Source of the DNA: CAZNYN01 sp964422205
GTDB taxonomy: Bacteria > Synergistota > Synergistia > Synergistales > Synergistaceae
DNA length: 52,429 nt
Direction of reading: 5' to 3'
Assembly (NCBI GenBank): GCA_964422205.1
Contig: CAYRAI010000014.1
Coordinates: 1-52,429, forward strand
Part shown: one piece after another, positions 26,394 through 34,429 of the stretch
Position numbering within the stretch: position 1 is the stretch's first letter
How the letters are laid out: every line of letters begins with the position of its first letter
Made by a program: the position numbers and the translations under genes
The notes under the pieces: generated by a model
The model's database searches: none
Told to the model about the DNA's origin: nothing
What the model saw: only the letters and a program-made list of their open reading frames with translations

Positions 26394-26837
26394 CTAGAGC
26401 GAATCCTCTTTCAGCTTGTTTAAAATCAGCATTGTGTGTGTTCTTCCTATTTTGTAGAGCTCGTCCAATAGGTCGTCCAGTTCTTCGTTTGTTGATAGAT
26501 AAATTTCCAATAGGTAGTCGTATTCGCCGGAAACCATCCAGAATTGAAAGATGCTTTCCATGTTGTTTAATATTTGCGGCACACCGTCGCGGCATCTGTC
26601 GTCGTGCAGAAGGACAAAGACGTGAATGGGGTAGCCTATTTTGCAGAAGTCGATGGCTGTATGGTAGCCGCGCACGACCTTTCGGTCTTCTAATTTTTTT
26701 ATGCGCTCGTATATTGAAGGAACAGAAAGGTTCACCGTCTCGCTTAGATTTTTGTAGGAAATTCTGGCATTATCCTTGATAGCTTCGATAATGCGCAAAT
26801 CGATATCGTCATAATTTAATTTAGGCGGTTTTTTCAT
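26394..26837 (-). CDS. Lrp/AsnC family transcriptional regulator
   Basis: DNA-binding amino-acid-sensing regulator of 147 residues, normal for the family. An N-terminal winged helix-turn-helix (about 8-55, DDIDLRIIEAIKDNARISYK and LSVPSIYERIKKLE) is followed by the RAM/AsnC ligand domain with GEYDYLLEIYL. It lies just downstream of, and in the same direction as, the AGCS symporter and saccharopine-dehydrogenase-like genes but after a terminator. The likely ligand is an amino acid handled by these neighbours; this is inference. Confidence 0.9.
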   Translation of the reverse strand: MKKPPKLNYDDIDLRIIEAIKDNARISYKNLSETVNLSVPSIYERIKKLEDRKVVRGYHTAIDFCKIGYPIHVFVLLHDDRCRDGVPQILNNMESIFQFWMVSGEYDYLLEIYLSTNEELDDLLDELYKIGRTHTMLILNKLKEDSL

Positions 26838-26870
26838 GCAGCTGCAGCTCCTCTCAATATCTTATTATAA

Positions 26871-26914
26871 TATAAAAACCGTTAGAGTCCCAATTTAATG
26901 GAGGCTAACGGTTT
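26871..26914 (-). terminator. Terminator after the saccharopine-dehydrogenase-like gene
   Basis: A 10 bp stem (26876-26885 with 26905-26914), loop of 19 bases, followed on the minus strand by TTTTTATA. Separates the symporter operon from lrp. Confidence 0.75.
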
Positions 26915-26942
26915 GCGTATAGCTATATTTTAAAATTATCTT

Positions 26943-28091
26943 TTAAAAATCTTTTAATATTGTCTGCTCTTCCGTAAAGTGGACTCCCTTTTTCGCAATA
27001 GAACTCATAATAAAATAGTACAGTTCATCATTAGAGGCTAACTTTTCAGGGAATACAAATCCCTTGTTGTCAAACAGTGATTTCTGCCACGCTTGAATAA
27101 ATGCCACACAGGTGAAAGCGGTGCATTTTCCCATAGATGTGATATTTTTTTCCTCGTCGTACCTGTCAACGCACTCCCAGACACGGCGGAGCTCTGCATC
27201 GCCCTTTGTGCCGTCTATGATAATGCGGAAGAGTGTGAGGTCTCTGTCTCCCTTTGTGCTATCCATTCTCCAGAGCGGCTCAAGACGTTTGACGAAGAAT
27301 TCTTTCGGCGACACATTCTCCGTTTCGGATTTATTCTCTTCGAACATTCCGAGAGTTATCAAGTCCTTAATCTGCCTGATGTGGCCTGCCCATCTGATGG
27401 TAAATTCGTACATATTTTCCGCTGTTATTGTCTTTGACAGTGTCGCCAGTCCGTCTGTGGCAAAGGCCTCGAGCTCCCCCAGCCCGTCAAACTCGATTTT
27501 ATGCAGATAGGACATAGCATCGGTATATTTCTCAGATCCGTTTTCCACGATTAAGGCAGGGTCGAGGTATTCCTGCAATGTCTCGTTGAGGCAGAATACG
27601 GTCTTGTAGCCCATATATGCATCTTTATCCTGCGGTATTCCGCCGACATAAATCTTAACTGTCTTAACTTTGTCCATTCCGAAACAGCCGCGTCCCGTTA
27701 GGAAGTTGGTCATGCCGGGCGCGATGCCGATTTTGGGAACATAAAGAGTCTCTTTCTCGTTTGCAAGAGGCTGTATCTTGTTCATTAAATACTCGTTGGG
27801 GATAGAGCTGATATCAAACACAGGCTTCTTCAAATTCAGCGCACTTTCCGCAGCCACAATCGCAAGAGAGCCGGGCATAGCAATGACAACAACGTCATTG
27901 GCTTCTATTATGGCGTTGAATTTTTCGGCGTCATAAACCGAGCCATGCTCTGTTTTGATGCTGCCGCCTTTGGCCGCAAGCTTATCCAAAGCCGCTTTGT
28001 TGGCATCAAAGACCGTTACTTCGTTCTCCCTGCTCAGTTCCTGTGCCACTATTGCCCCTATCATTCCCGCTCCGACGCTTAAAATTTTCAT
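26943..28091 (-). CDS. Saccharopine dehydrogenase family protein
   Basis: NAD(P)-dependent oxidoreductase of 382 residues. The Rossmann motif GAGMIGAIVAQEL is at residues 8-20, followed by VTVFDAN and the conserved PGMTNFLTG segment of the catalytic domain. Members act on lysine-derived and other amino acid substrates, including saccharopine, lysine 6-dehydrogenase and carboxynorspermidine types; the exact substrate cannot be told here. ATG 28091 is preferred over GTG 28100 for spacing to AAGGAG. It lies 15 bases after an AGCS amino acid symporter, so it probably uses the imported amino acid. Confidence 0.82.
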   Translation of the reverse strand: MKILSVGAGMIGAIVAQELSRENEVTVFDANKAALDKLAAKGGSIKTEHGSVYDAEKFNAIIEANDVVVIAMPGSLAIVAAESALNLKKPVFDISSIPNEYLMNKIQPLANEKETLYVPKIGIAPGMTNFLTGRGCFGMDKVKTVKIYVGGIPQDKDAYMGYKTVFCLNETLQEYLDPALIVENGSEKYTDAMSYLHKIEFDGLGELEAFATDGLATLSKTITAENMYEFTIRWAGHIRQIKDLITLGMFEENKSETENVSPKEFFVKRLEPLWRMDSTKGDRDLTLFRIIIDGTKGDAELRRVWECVDRYDEEKNITSMGKCTAFTCVAFIQAWQKSLFDNKGFVFPEKLASNDELYYFIMSSIAKKGVHFTEEQTILKDF

Positions 28092-28106
28092 TTCAGCCAC
28101 TCCTTT

Positions 28107-29540
28107 TTATATTTCTTTGTCATATTTGTAGAAAATATCCTTACCCCAAAGAATTCTCTTTCCATCGTAGTCTTTTAGAATCGCCATGAATTTCTTCGTC
28201 AGGAAGAGAATTGCAATAAGGTTGGCATAGGTGGGAAGAGACGTTGCTATGTCTGATACCAGCCACACTATCTCTGTCTTTATGCCTATTTTGGCGATAA
28301 AAATAGTGCTGATGATTCCGGGAAAGACATAGCAGGCTCTCATTACTTTATCCAGTTTTGCGGATACTTCAGGTTTTGAACGGAATGCGTGTTCGATAAG
28401 TGTCTGGAAATAGCTTGACCAGCTTGTGGATGTAGTCCATGCAAAGAGGAACGCCACAAAAGCCACAAAGTAATATCCGCCGTTGCCCATTCCGCTTCTG
28501 AAGGCTCTCATTGTAAGGGTGGCTCCCGCTTCTCCGCTTGACCATTCTCCCGTTACCAAAATAACAAGCGAAGTAATTGTGCAGATTACCATTGTGTCGA
28601 CAAAGACTTCAAAAATTCCCCAGAGCCCCTGCTCCACCGGGTGATTTGTTCTGGCTGTGGAGTGTGCCATTGGGCTGGCTCCCCATCCCGCCTCATTGCT
28701 GAACAGACTGCGTGAGATGCCTGTTCTTATAGTCAAGAGCAGTGTCGCTCCCGCAAAGCCTCCGATGGCTGCACAGGGGGTAAAGGCCCTGCTTACGACC
28801 ATAGCCAAGACTTCTGGAAGTCTGCCCGCATGGAGAGCAATGATGTAAAGTCCCGCTGCGACATATAGAATGGACATAATGGGAAGCATCTTTGCCGCAA
28901 AGCCAGCAACTTTTTTAATACCGCCTATTACGACTGCCGCGCACATAACTCCATAAAAGAGCGAGGTGTATATCTGATTGACTCCCGTTGCTTCCGTAAG
29001 AGCTTCCGATACCGTAAAATTCTCAAGCGAAATGAAATACTGTATCATTATGCCAAGTCCGAAAGTCCATGCGAGAGGAATCCAAAGTTTTGTCTTTGCT
29101 CCGAGTCCCTTTTCCATATAAAAAGTCGGGCCGCCCCAAGTGTCTCCGTTGGGCTTCTTGTCTCTGTAATAGACAGCGAGAGTGATTTCAACAAGCTTTG
29201 TCGCCATTCCGACTATTGCGGTAAGCCACATCCAGAAGAGAACTCCCGGCCCTCCGAGAGCGATTGCGCTTGCTACTCCGCCTATATTGCCTGTGCCTAT
29301 TGCGCCTGCTATGGCTATACTTGCCGCCTGGTAAGGAGATACAATGCCGACTGATTTTGCCGTTGCTTTATCTGCGTCAATGTTAAGGCAGCGTTTTAAT
29401 ACCATCCCGAACTTTCTCAGGGGCCAAAATTTTGTGATAAGAGTGAACCATATTCCAGTTCCGATTAAACTTATTAAAAGCGTGGGGCCCCACAAAATAT
29501 CCACCAAAGTACCGAGCGCGTTCTCAACAAAAGCTAACAT
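28107..29540 (-). CDS. AGCS-family sodium:alanine/glycine symporter
   Basis: Sodium-coupled amino acid importer (477 residues, about 11 membrane helices). Family signature GAIGTGNIGGVASAIALGGP is near residue 95, with WGGPTFYMEKGLG and FSNEAGWGASPMAH further on. ATG 29540 follows a GGGGGGAA site; an upstream in-frame start at 29582 adds 14 residues not typical of the family. Na+ symport fits an anaerobe living on amino acids. First gene of a two-gene operon with the saccharopine-dehydrogenase-like enzyme. Confidence 0.92.
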   Translation of the reverse strand: MLAFVENALGTLVDILWGPTLLISLIGTGIWFTLITKFWPLRKFGMVLKRCLNIDADKATAKSVGIVSPYQAASIAIAGAIGTGNIGGVASAIALGGPGVLFWMWLTAIVGMATKLVEITLAVYYRDKKPNGDTWGGPTFYMEKGLGAKTKLWIPLAWTFGLGIMIQYFISLENFTVSEALTEATGVNQIYTSLFYGVMCAAVVIGGIKKVAGFAAKMLPIMSILYVAAGLYIIALHAGRLPEVLAMVVSRAFTPCAAIGGFAGATLLLTIRTGISRSLFSNEAGWGASPMAHSTARTNHPVEQGLWGIFEVFVDTMVICTITSLVILVTGEWSSGEAGATLTMRAFRSGMGNGGYYFVAFVAFLFAWTTSTSWSSYFQTLIEHAFRSKPEVSAKLDKVMRACYVFPGIISTIFIAKIGIKTEIVWLVSDIATSLPTYANLIAILFLTKKFMAILKDYDGKRILWGKDIFYKYDKEI

Positions 29541-29920
29541 AAAGCCATTCCCCCCATAATTTATTAAAATATCGCAGTGCACGCAATTAATATAGGTTAT
29601 TATGGAAAATAGTAGAATGATTTTCTTTCGCTGTTACAAGCTAAAAATTTGTTATGTTTCTGTTAAAAGGAGGTATTTATCTAAGATAATTAGGTGGGAA
29701 GATTCAGACATGTATCTGCATAAACTTATATGAAAAACGATAGGGAGTATATAGGGAATATTTATATGAATTTATATGTACTTTCTTATTATTTCCGATA
29801 TTATCAGGAACAATATTATAGAGAATAATCTTTTTTGATATCCAAATTAGCCGATGCAAAATAAGGCAGATCTTCCAGCTTTCGCATTTATGTTTCGCAA
29901 ATCCGGCAATATCAAGGGTT
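29541..29920. other. AT-rich upstream region of the symporter gene
   Basis: About 380 bp with no supported gene. A weak open frame at 29704-29943 (minus) has no ribosome-binding site and overlaps the terminator at 29921-29972. TTATATGAA occurs repeatedly at about 29727-29780. Promoter elements for the symporter must lie here, but none is clear. Confidence 0.5.
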
Positions 29921-29972
29921 TCTAAAAAAGCAAGGTGCTGCATTTTCCGTTGAATATGCAGTACCTTGCTTT
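29921..29972 (-). terminator. Terminator downstream of cstA
   Basis: A 17 bp stem (29927-29943 with 29956-29972, one G-U pair) and 12-base loop, followed on the minus strand by TTTTTT. A second 14 bp stem (30118-30131 with 30156-30169) lies nearer the cstA stop. Confidence 0.8.
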
Positions 29973-30117
29973 GGAATAAATTGGAGGCGTTTTTAAAGCG
30001 CCATATTACACCGAGCTGCCTCTGTTTATATATCGAATCGTGAATGTTATCTTTGCCGGACAGAGGTGTGCGTCATTGCCTTTCGCCTTGTGATATCTTT
30101 GAAAAAGCTGGCAGATT

Positions 30118-30169
30118 ACGGCAGGGACAGAAAGAGCCGCCTTCCGCCGCCCGTCTCTGTCCCTGCCGT
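30118..30169 (-). terminator. Hairpin just after cstA
   Basis: Perfect 14 bp inverted repeat ACGGCAGGGACAGA with a 24-base GC-rich loop, 43 bases after the cstA stop. The U tract is poor, so it may be a processing or pausing hairpin ahead of the stronger terminator at 29921-29972. Confidence 0.55.
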
Positions 30170-30211
30170 TTGTTTGAAAAAAGTAAGAGCTTTTGTTGTT
30201 CTCGTCTTTTG

Positions 30212-31837
30212 TTACTTCTTGTTCATTGCGGCAAGTCCCTCTTTTACCATCATTACAGCAAGTACCAGCAGAACTGACGCTATTATTGCGAGCGGGTAGT
30301 TGGGGCTGGCACTTGTTATGGTTGACTTTATTTCAACCACAAGGCCTGCCATGCTTGTAACAAGCATAAACCAGAATGGCACTAGGAGGAATGTTGCGCT
30401 TTTCTTCAGTCCGCAGCTTACCCATGCCGCTATGCCGAGGATTGCGAGAGCCGCAACAAGCTGGTTTGCAGCTCCGAATACCGGCCAGATCACCATCCAT
30501 GCCGCGACTATTTTGCCTTCGGCGTTTGTAGTTCTGAAATATACAAAGCCCAGAGCAATTATGATAGCCCCGATTGTCGCACTGTATTTGCCAATTTTGT
30601 AGTCTGATATTTCCTGAATCTGATATCGCGCAAGGCGTGTGGCAGTATCAAGAGATGTCAGCAAAAATCCGTTTATAGCTATAGCTCCGAGTCGCACTCC
30701 GAGCACGTGGTCTATGCCGACTATGGAGCAGAATTTGCCAAATCCTGCCGCAAAAGTGCCTACAGGGCCGCCGGGCTGAAGTCCGCCTGCTGCCATCATT
30801 GTCCCAAGTGCTATAACTGCGACAAGACCTTCCAAGAGCATTGCTCCGTAGCCTACAGGCAGGGAGTCTCTCTCATGAGAAAGCTGTTTTGAAGTTGTTC
30901 CGCTTCCGACAAGAGAGTGGAAGCCGGAAATAGCTCCGCATGCGACTATGACAAAGAGCATGGGCCAAAGGTGAATTTTTGAAAGTCCGAGGTATTTGAT
31001 ATTCTCCGCCAGCATCGGCACTGCGCCGCTGTCTAAGCTGCCGCCGAAAATCATTCCTATCGCTCCTATCGCTACGGCGAAGTAGAGGAAGAAGGACGCC
31101 AGATAGTCGCGCGGCTGGAGCAAAAGCCAGACAGGGAGGACAGATGCTGCGAGAATGTACGCTGCGAGGAAGATATTCCAGAAGTCAGCGGAATGAGTAA
31201 AGTAATTTGTTACAAATGACCACTCTCCGCCTTTAATGGTGCAGAAGGCAATTACCGCCAGCATAAAGAAGGTTACTGCTTTGAAATTCATGTTAAAGCG
31301 GTAAATTAAAATACCGGAAACCATGGCAAGAACTATGTACATTATGCTGACAAAAGCCACGACAGGGTCGAGGACGAATGTCGCAGTCGTAAGCACAAGG
31401 AATACTGCCACGACAAGAATGAGAGAAAGAATGGTGAAGCAGAGGAAGAGTTTCTTTCCCCTCTCTCCTATCCACTTTTCTATGACGCTTCCTACAGACT
31501 TTCCGTCATGGCGCATCGATGCTACAAGCGCTCCCATGTCGTGAGGGCCTCCGAGGAAGATAGAACCGAAAATACACCACAAAATTGTAGGAAGCCATCC
31601 GAACATTGAGGCTGCTGTTATAGGCCCTACTATGGGGCCTGCTCCTGCTATTGAAGAAAAGTGGTGTCCCAAAATTACGGCAGGGTGGGCCGGGCAGTAG
31701 TCAAATCCATCATTAAGCCGTTCTGCGGGAGTTGCTTTGCTGTTGTCAAGTTCATAGACACGTGCCATAAAGTCGCCGTAAAACTTATAACCCAAAATAA
31801 GACAAATAGCCGATACAAAAAACATTGCTGCAAACAT
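30212..31837 (-). CDS. cstA: Carbon starvation protein CstA family transporter
   Basis: Inner-membrane transporter of 541 residues with about 16 helices. CstA proteins import peptides or pyruvate. Conserved blocks are visible: DFCP-like FDYCPAHPAVILGHHFSSIAGAGP near residue 47, GPHDMGALVASMRH at about 98, and SGFHSLVGSGTTSKQL at about 310. A GGAGGTG site precedes ATG 31837 by 7 bases. It is the second gene of an operon with an unrecognised 139-residue protein. The E. coli accessory protein YbdD has no obvious equivalent here. Confidence 0.92.
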   Translation of the reverse strand: MFAAMFFVSAICLILGYKFYGDFMARVYELDNSKATPAERLNDGFDYCPAHPAVILGHHFSSIAGAGPIVGPITAASMFGWLPTILWCIFGSIFLGGPHDMGALVASMRHDGKSVGSVIEKWIGERGKKLFLCFTILSLILVVAVFLVLTTATFVLDPVVAFVSIMYIVLAMVSGILIYRFNMNFKAVTFFMLAVIAFCTIKGGEWSFVTNYFTHSADFWNIFLAAYILAASVLPVWLLLQPRDYLASFFLYFAVAIGAIGMIFGGSLDSGAVPMLAENIKYLGLSKIHLWPMLFVIVACGAISGFHSLVGSGTTSKQLSHERDSLPVGYGAMLLEGLVAVIALGTMMAAGGLQPGGPVGTFAAGFGKFCSIVGIDHVLGVRLGAIAINGFLLTSLDTATRLARYQIQEISDYKIGKYSATIGAIIIALGFVYFRTTNAEGKIVAAWMVIWPVFGAANQLVAALAILGIAAWVSCGLKKSATFLLVPFWFMLVTSMAGLVVEIKSTITSASPNYPLAIIASVLLVLAVMMVKEGLAAMNKK

Positions 31838-31855
31838 TAGCAGACACCTCCAAAA

Positions 31856-32275
31856 CTAAATATTCTGTTTCTGTTCCTCTTTCATAGCCATATTGGCAAG
31901 GTAGGCTAAATCCTCAATATCTTTTCGCGGCTTTGTCCCCAAAGTGTAAGTGTGGCTCTCTGCAAATCCTCTAAGGCCCAGCATCAAAGAAGATTTTTTG
32001 TAATAGGCTTCGCCCTCCGTCTGGAGGAATACAAATCTCCTCAGCATCAAGTCCTCTTCAGGCACAGCCTCAAGCCTGAGGCGGTTTATATCTTCCGGAA
32101 GGTACTTCCAAATAATGTAGTCATCCGAGTAGTATCGTGCAACCTCGCCCAAGAGTCCTGATTTCACAAGAGATACACGCCTGTAAAGCCCCTCGGCGCT
32201 TCCGCTGCTCCAAGGTGTGAAGCGCCATTCGTCCCACAGTTTTGCGTGTCCGCCTAAAAAAGATAAATCGGTCAA
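31856..32275 (-). CDS. Unrecognised protein in the cstA operon
   Basis: Not recognised. It has 139 residues, no signal peptide, no membrane segment and no cysteine. It is rich in Tyr, Trp, Arg and Glu, with aromatic patches such as KLWDEWRFTPW near the N-terminus and RYYSDDYIIWKYL in the middle. The start is TTG 32275 with a near-perfect GGAGGTGA 6 bases upstream. It ends 18 bases before cstA, so the two are co-transcribed. It is not YbdD-like (too long, and it lacks the short Cys-containing pattern). A soluble regulator or accessory subunit of CstA is the natural guess. Confidence 0.75.
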   Translation of the reverse strand: MTDLSFLGGHAKLWDEWRFTPWSSGSAEGLYRRVSLVKSGLLGEVARYYSDDYIIWKYLPEDINRLRLEAVPEEDLMLRRFVFLQTEGEAYYKKSSLMLGLRGFAESHTYTLGTKPRKDIEDLAYLANMAMKEEQKQNI

Positions 32276-32583
32276 ACCATATCACCTCCATAGTATTGCA
32301 GAAGCAAAAAACAGATTATGATACTACATGTATGTGAAAATAATTGCAAATAAATTCTAATTTAAGAATTGGTTCAAGCTATCTAATAAATACGAATAAA
32401 AGTTTGTGAAAAGTGGAAAATTCAATAAATAAGATAAAAAAATTAAGAAAAATGCTAAGAAGTAAAGGTACAGAACAGAGCTGCGGCAATTACGAAAAAT
32501 CGCATAAAAGAGCGGGAAAATTATGAGAGGGGAAGGTGATCTTTGGGATGACAGCCCATTCCGTTTGTCCTATTTTTTGCCAT
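32276..32583. other. Intergenic region upstream of the cstA operon
   Basis: About 310 bp, strongly AT-rich from 32276 to 32460. A possible minus-strand promoter TTGCAA - 17 bases - TAGTAT is weak. No gene or structured RNA is recognised. Confidence 0.45.
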
Positions 32584-32616
32584 AAAAAATAGCAAGGGCT
32601 CAGAACCCTTGCTATT
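32584..32616 (-). terminator. Terminator of the tRNA-Tyr/tRNA-Thr transcript
   Basis: An 11 bp stem (32588-32598 with 32606-32616) with a 7-base loop, followed on the minus strand by TTTTTT. It begins 13 bases after the CCA end of tRNA-Thr. Confidence 0.9.
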
Positions 32617-32629
32617 ACTTGTTTTAAAG

Positions 32630-32705
32630 TGGAGCCGCCTTCCGGATTCGGACCGGAGACCCCATCCTTACCATGGATGTGCTCTACCTGCTGAGCTAAG
32701 GCGGC
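32630..32705 (-). tRNA. tRNA-Thr (GGU anticodon)
   Basis: A 76-base cloverleaf with CCA encoded. The acceptor GCCGCCT pairs with AGGCGGC, the anticodon stem CATCC pairs with GGATG, and the loop ATGGTAA gives anticodon GGT. The T loop is TCCGAAT, within TCCGG and CCGGA arms. It is downstream of tRNA-Tyr in one transcript. Confidence 0.96.
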
Positions 32706-32740
32706 ATCTATATGCGGTAAGGGCATTTAGGGCATAAAAA

Positions 32741-32826
32741 TGGTGGTAGGAGCTGGATTTGAACCAGCGTAGGCTCTCGCCGACAGATTTACAGTCTGTT
32801 GCCTTTGACCACTCGGCCATCCTACC
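32741..32826 (-). tRNA. tRNA-Tyr (GUA anticodon)
   Basis: An 86-base type II tRNA with a long variable arm and CCA encoded. The acceptor GGTAGGA pairs with TCCTACC and the anticodon region CAGACTGTAAATCTG gives GTA. A short perfect hairpin GTTGCTG-TTA-CAGCAAC (32834-32850) lies in the leader before the tRNA. Confidence 0.96.
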
Positions 32827-32863
32827 ACTTCATGTTGCTGTTACAGCAACGTTACGAGAAAGT

Positions 32864-32891
32864 ATTCTACCTTATTCTCAGAATTTGTCAA
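32864..32891 (-). promoter_or_regulatory. Promoter of the tRNA-Tyr/tRNA-Thr operon
   Basis: On the minus strand TTGACA (32891-32886), a 16-base spacer and TAGAAT (32869-32864). The -35 is perfect and the -10 matches 5 of 6, placed about 38 bases before the tRNA 5' end. Confidence 0.8.
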
Positions 32892-32957
32892 CCCAAACTT
32901 TTCTATTCTGTCTTTAATTGTCAGATCTGCAAAAAATTTTTTTTCGGCTCGCTATGT

Positions 32958-34310
32958 TTATATGAGGACTCCGTGTTTTTTTTCTTTTCTCATGACGGCG
33001 GCAAAGTATATGCCGCACATTGTTATCTGAAGAACCGTCGACATGGGAGTTGCCAGCCCTATCTTAAAGAGAGAGACAGGCGTTATTTGGCTCATTATGT
33101 ATGAAGCTGGGACTCTCACTCCGAAAGCTCCCGCTATGCCCTGTATCATGACGAATTTTGTCCTGCCGCATCCGTTGAAGTAGCCCACGAAGCAGAATAG
33201 GAAGGATACCAGCATACAGTCTATGGAGTAGGCTTTCAGATATTCCCATGCCGCCGAGATGGCCGAAGTGTCTTTTGCGAAGAGCGACGCCATGATGTCT
33301 CCGTGGAAGAATGAGGTGTATGCCATGACAACTCCCACTGCCAGAGATGTCTCAATGCCGTAGAGAAGAGCCTTTCTCGCTCTCTCCCTTTTGCCGGCTC
33401 CTATGTTCTGAGCCACGAAGGCTGACATGGACTGCATATATGCCGAAGGGACAAGCATAATAAAGCTGCATATCTTCTCTGCCACTCCGACTCCTGCGGA
33501 AGCAACGACACCGAGAGAGTTGACTATGGCATTTAAGACAAGAAATGATATGCAGACAAGGAGATCCTGACATGCGATAGGCAGGCCTAAGGATATTGTT
33601 TCGCGTATTACCGAGGCGCACGGAGCCATATGTTTTTTCCTGAATGGGAAAGGCATTCCGCGTTTCTTTATTATAAGAAATGAGAGCAGAACGCTTATGC
33701 TCTGAGATGCGACAGTGGCCCAAGCGGCTCCGGCAGACGCCATGCCGAAGCCGGCTACAAGCAGAATGTCTCCTGCGATATTTACGGCACAGGCAATGGC
33801 AACTGCCAAAAGGGGTGTCTTTGAGTCTCCCATGCCGCGGAAGACGCTTCCCAGCACGTTGTAGGCAACGATAGGAAAGAGGCCTAGAGAGCATATTCTT
33901 ATGTAGCTTACGCATTTGTCAAAGGCTTCGGGCGGAGTTTGCATCATTTTGGCGCAGGGAACCGCTGCCAGCAGCATTATAACGGTGAAAAGTGCGGCTA
34001 AAACAGAAAAGAGCCATATCGCAGAGCCTATGACGCAGCCGGCTTCTTCGCTGCTGCCCTCTCCTATCTTCCTGCCTATGAGTATTGTCGTACCCATTGA
34101 AAGTCCCATGACAACTGCTGTCAGAGTATGCATGACCCATGTTCCCGTGGAGACTGCGGAGACGTCCGCCACAGATGCGAACTGCCCTACGACAATCATA
34201 TCCACAGCGCCGTACATAGTCTGCAGCAGTATTGCGAAGAGCACAGGCAGAGCAAATCGTATAAGGGGGGCAAGAATCTTTCCCTCTGTAAAGTTTCCGC
34301 ATTCTTTCAT
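32958..34310 (-). CDS. MATE-family multidrug/cation antiporter
   Basis: Inner-membrane exporter of 450 residues with 12 helices in two homologous halves, using Na+ or H+. Typical features are the first helix segment PVLFAILLQTMYGAVDMIVVGQF and the conserved VFRGMGDSKTPL, a DinF/NorM-like pattern; the second half has FFNG-like GYFNGCGRTKF. ATG 34310 has GGAGGAG 5-6 bases upstream and is preferred over a frame extension to 34388. It is transcribed alone, after a strong terminator of the upstream operon. The substrate is unknown. Confidence 0.92.
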   Translation of the reverse strand: MKECGNFTEGKILAPLIRFALPVLFAILLQTMYGAVDMIVVGQFASVADVSAVSTGTWVMHTLTAVVMGLSMGTTILIGRKIGEGSSEEAGCVIGSAIWLFSVLAALFTVIMLLAAVPCAKMMQTPPEAFDKCVSYIRICSLGLFPIVAYNVLGSVFRGMGDSKTPLLAVAIACAVNIAGDILLVAGFGMASAGAAWATVASQSISVLLSFLIIKKRGMPFPFRKKHMAPCASVIRETISLGLPIACQDLLVCISFLVLNAIVNSLGVVASAGVGVAEKICSFIMLVPSAYMQSMSAFVAQNIGAGKRERARKALLYGIETSLAVGVVMAYTSFFHGDIMASLFAKDTSAISAAWEYLKAYSIDCMLVSFLFCFVGYFNGCGRTKFVMIQGIAGAFGVRVPASYIMSQITPVSLFKIGLATPMSTVLQITMCGIYFAAVMRKEKKHGVLI

Positions 34311-34326
34311 CTTAACTCCTCCAAGG

Positions 34327-34375
34327 AAAAAGCCGGACAAGGCAGCAGACGTCTCAGCCTGCCATCTTGTCCGGC
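34327..34375 (-). terminator. Terminator after the ornithine cyclodeaminase gene
   Basis: A long stem: GCCGGACAAG (34332-34341) pairs with CTTGTCCGGC (34366-34375), with inner pairing GGCAG/CTGCC and the palindrome AGACGTCT in the loop. TTTTT follows on the minus strand. Confidence 0.85.
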
Positions 34376-34429
34376 GTAACATTTCCAACGAATGTGCAGC
34401 CCTCCGATGAACGAGGAAATTATATCACT

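Noticed and set aside
29704..29943. Small minus-strand gene downstream of cstA
   Set aside because: No ribosome-binding site, overlaps the terminator hairpin, AT-biased wrong-frame composition.
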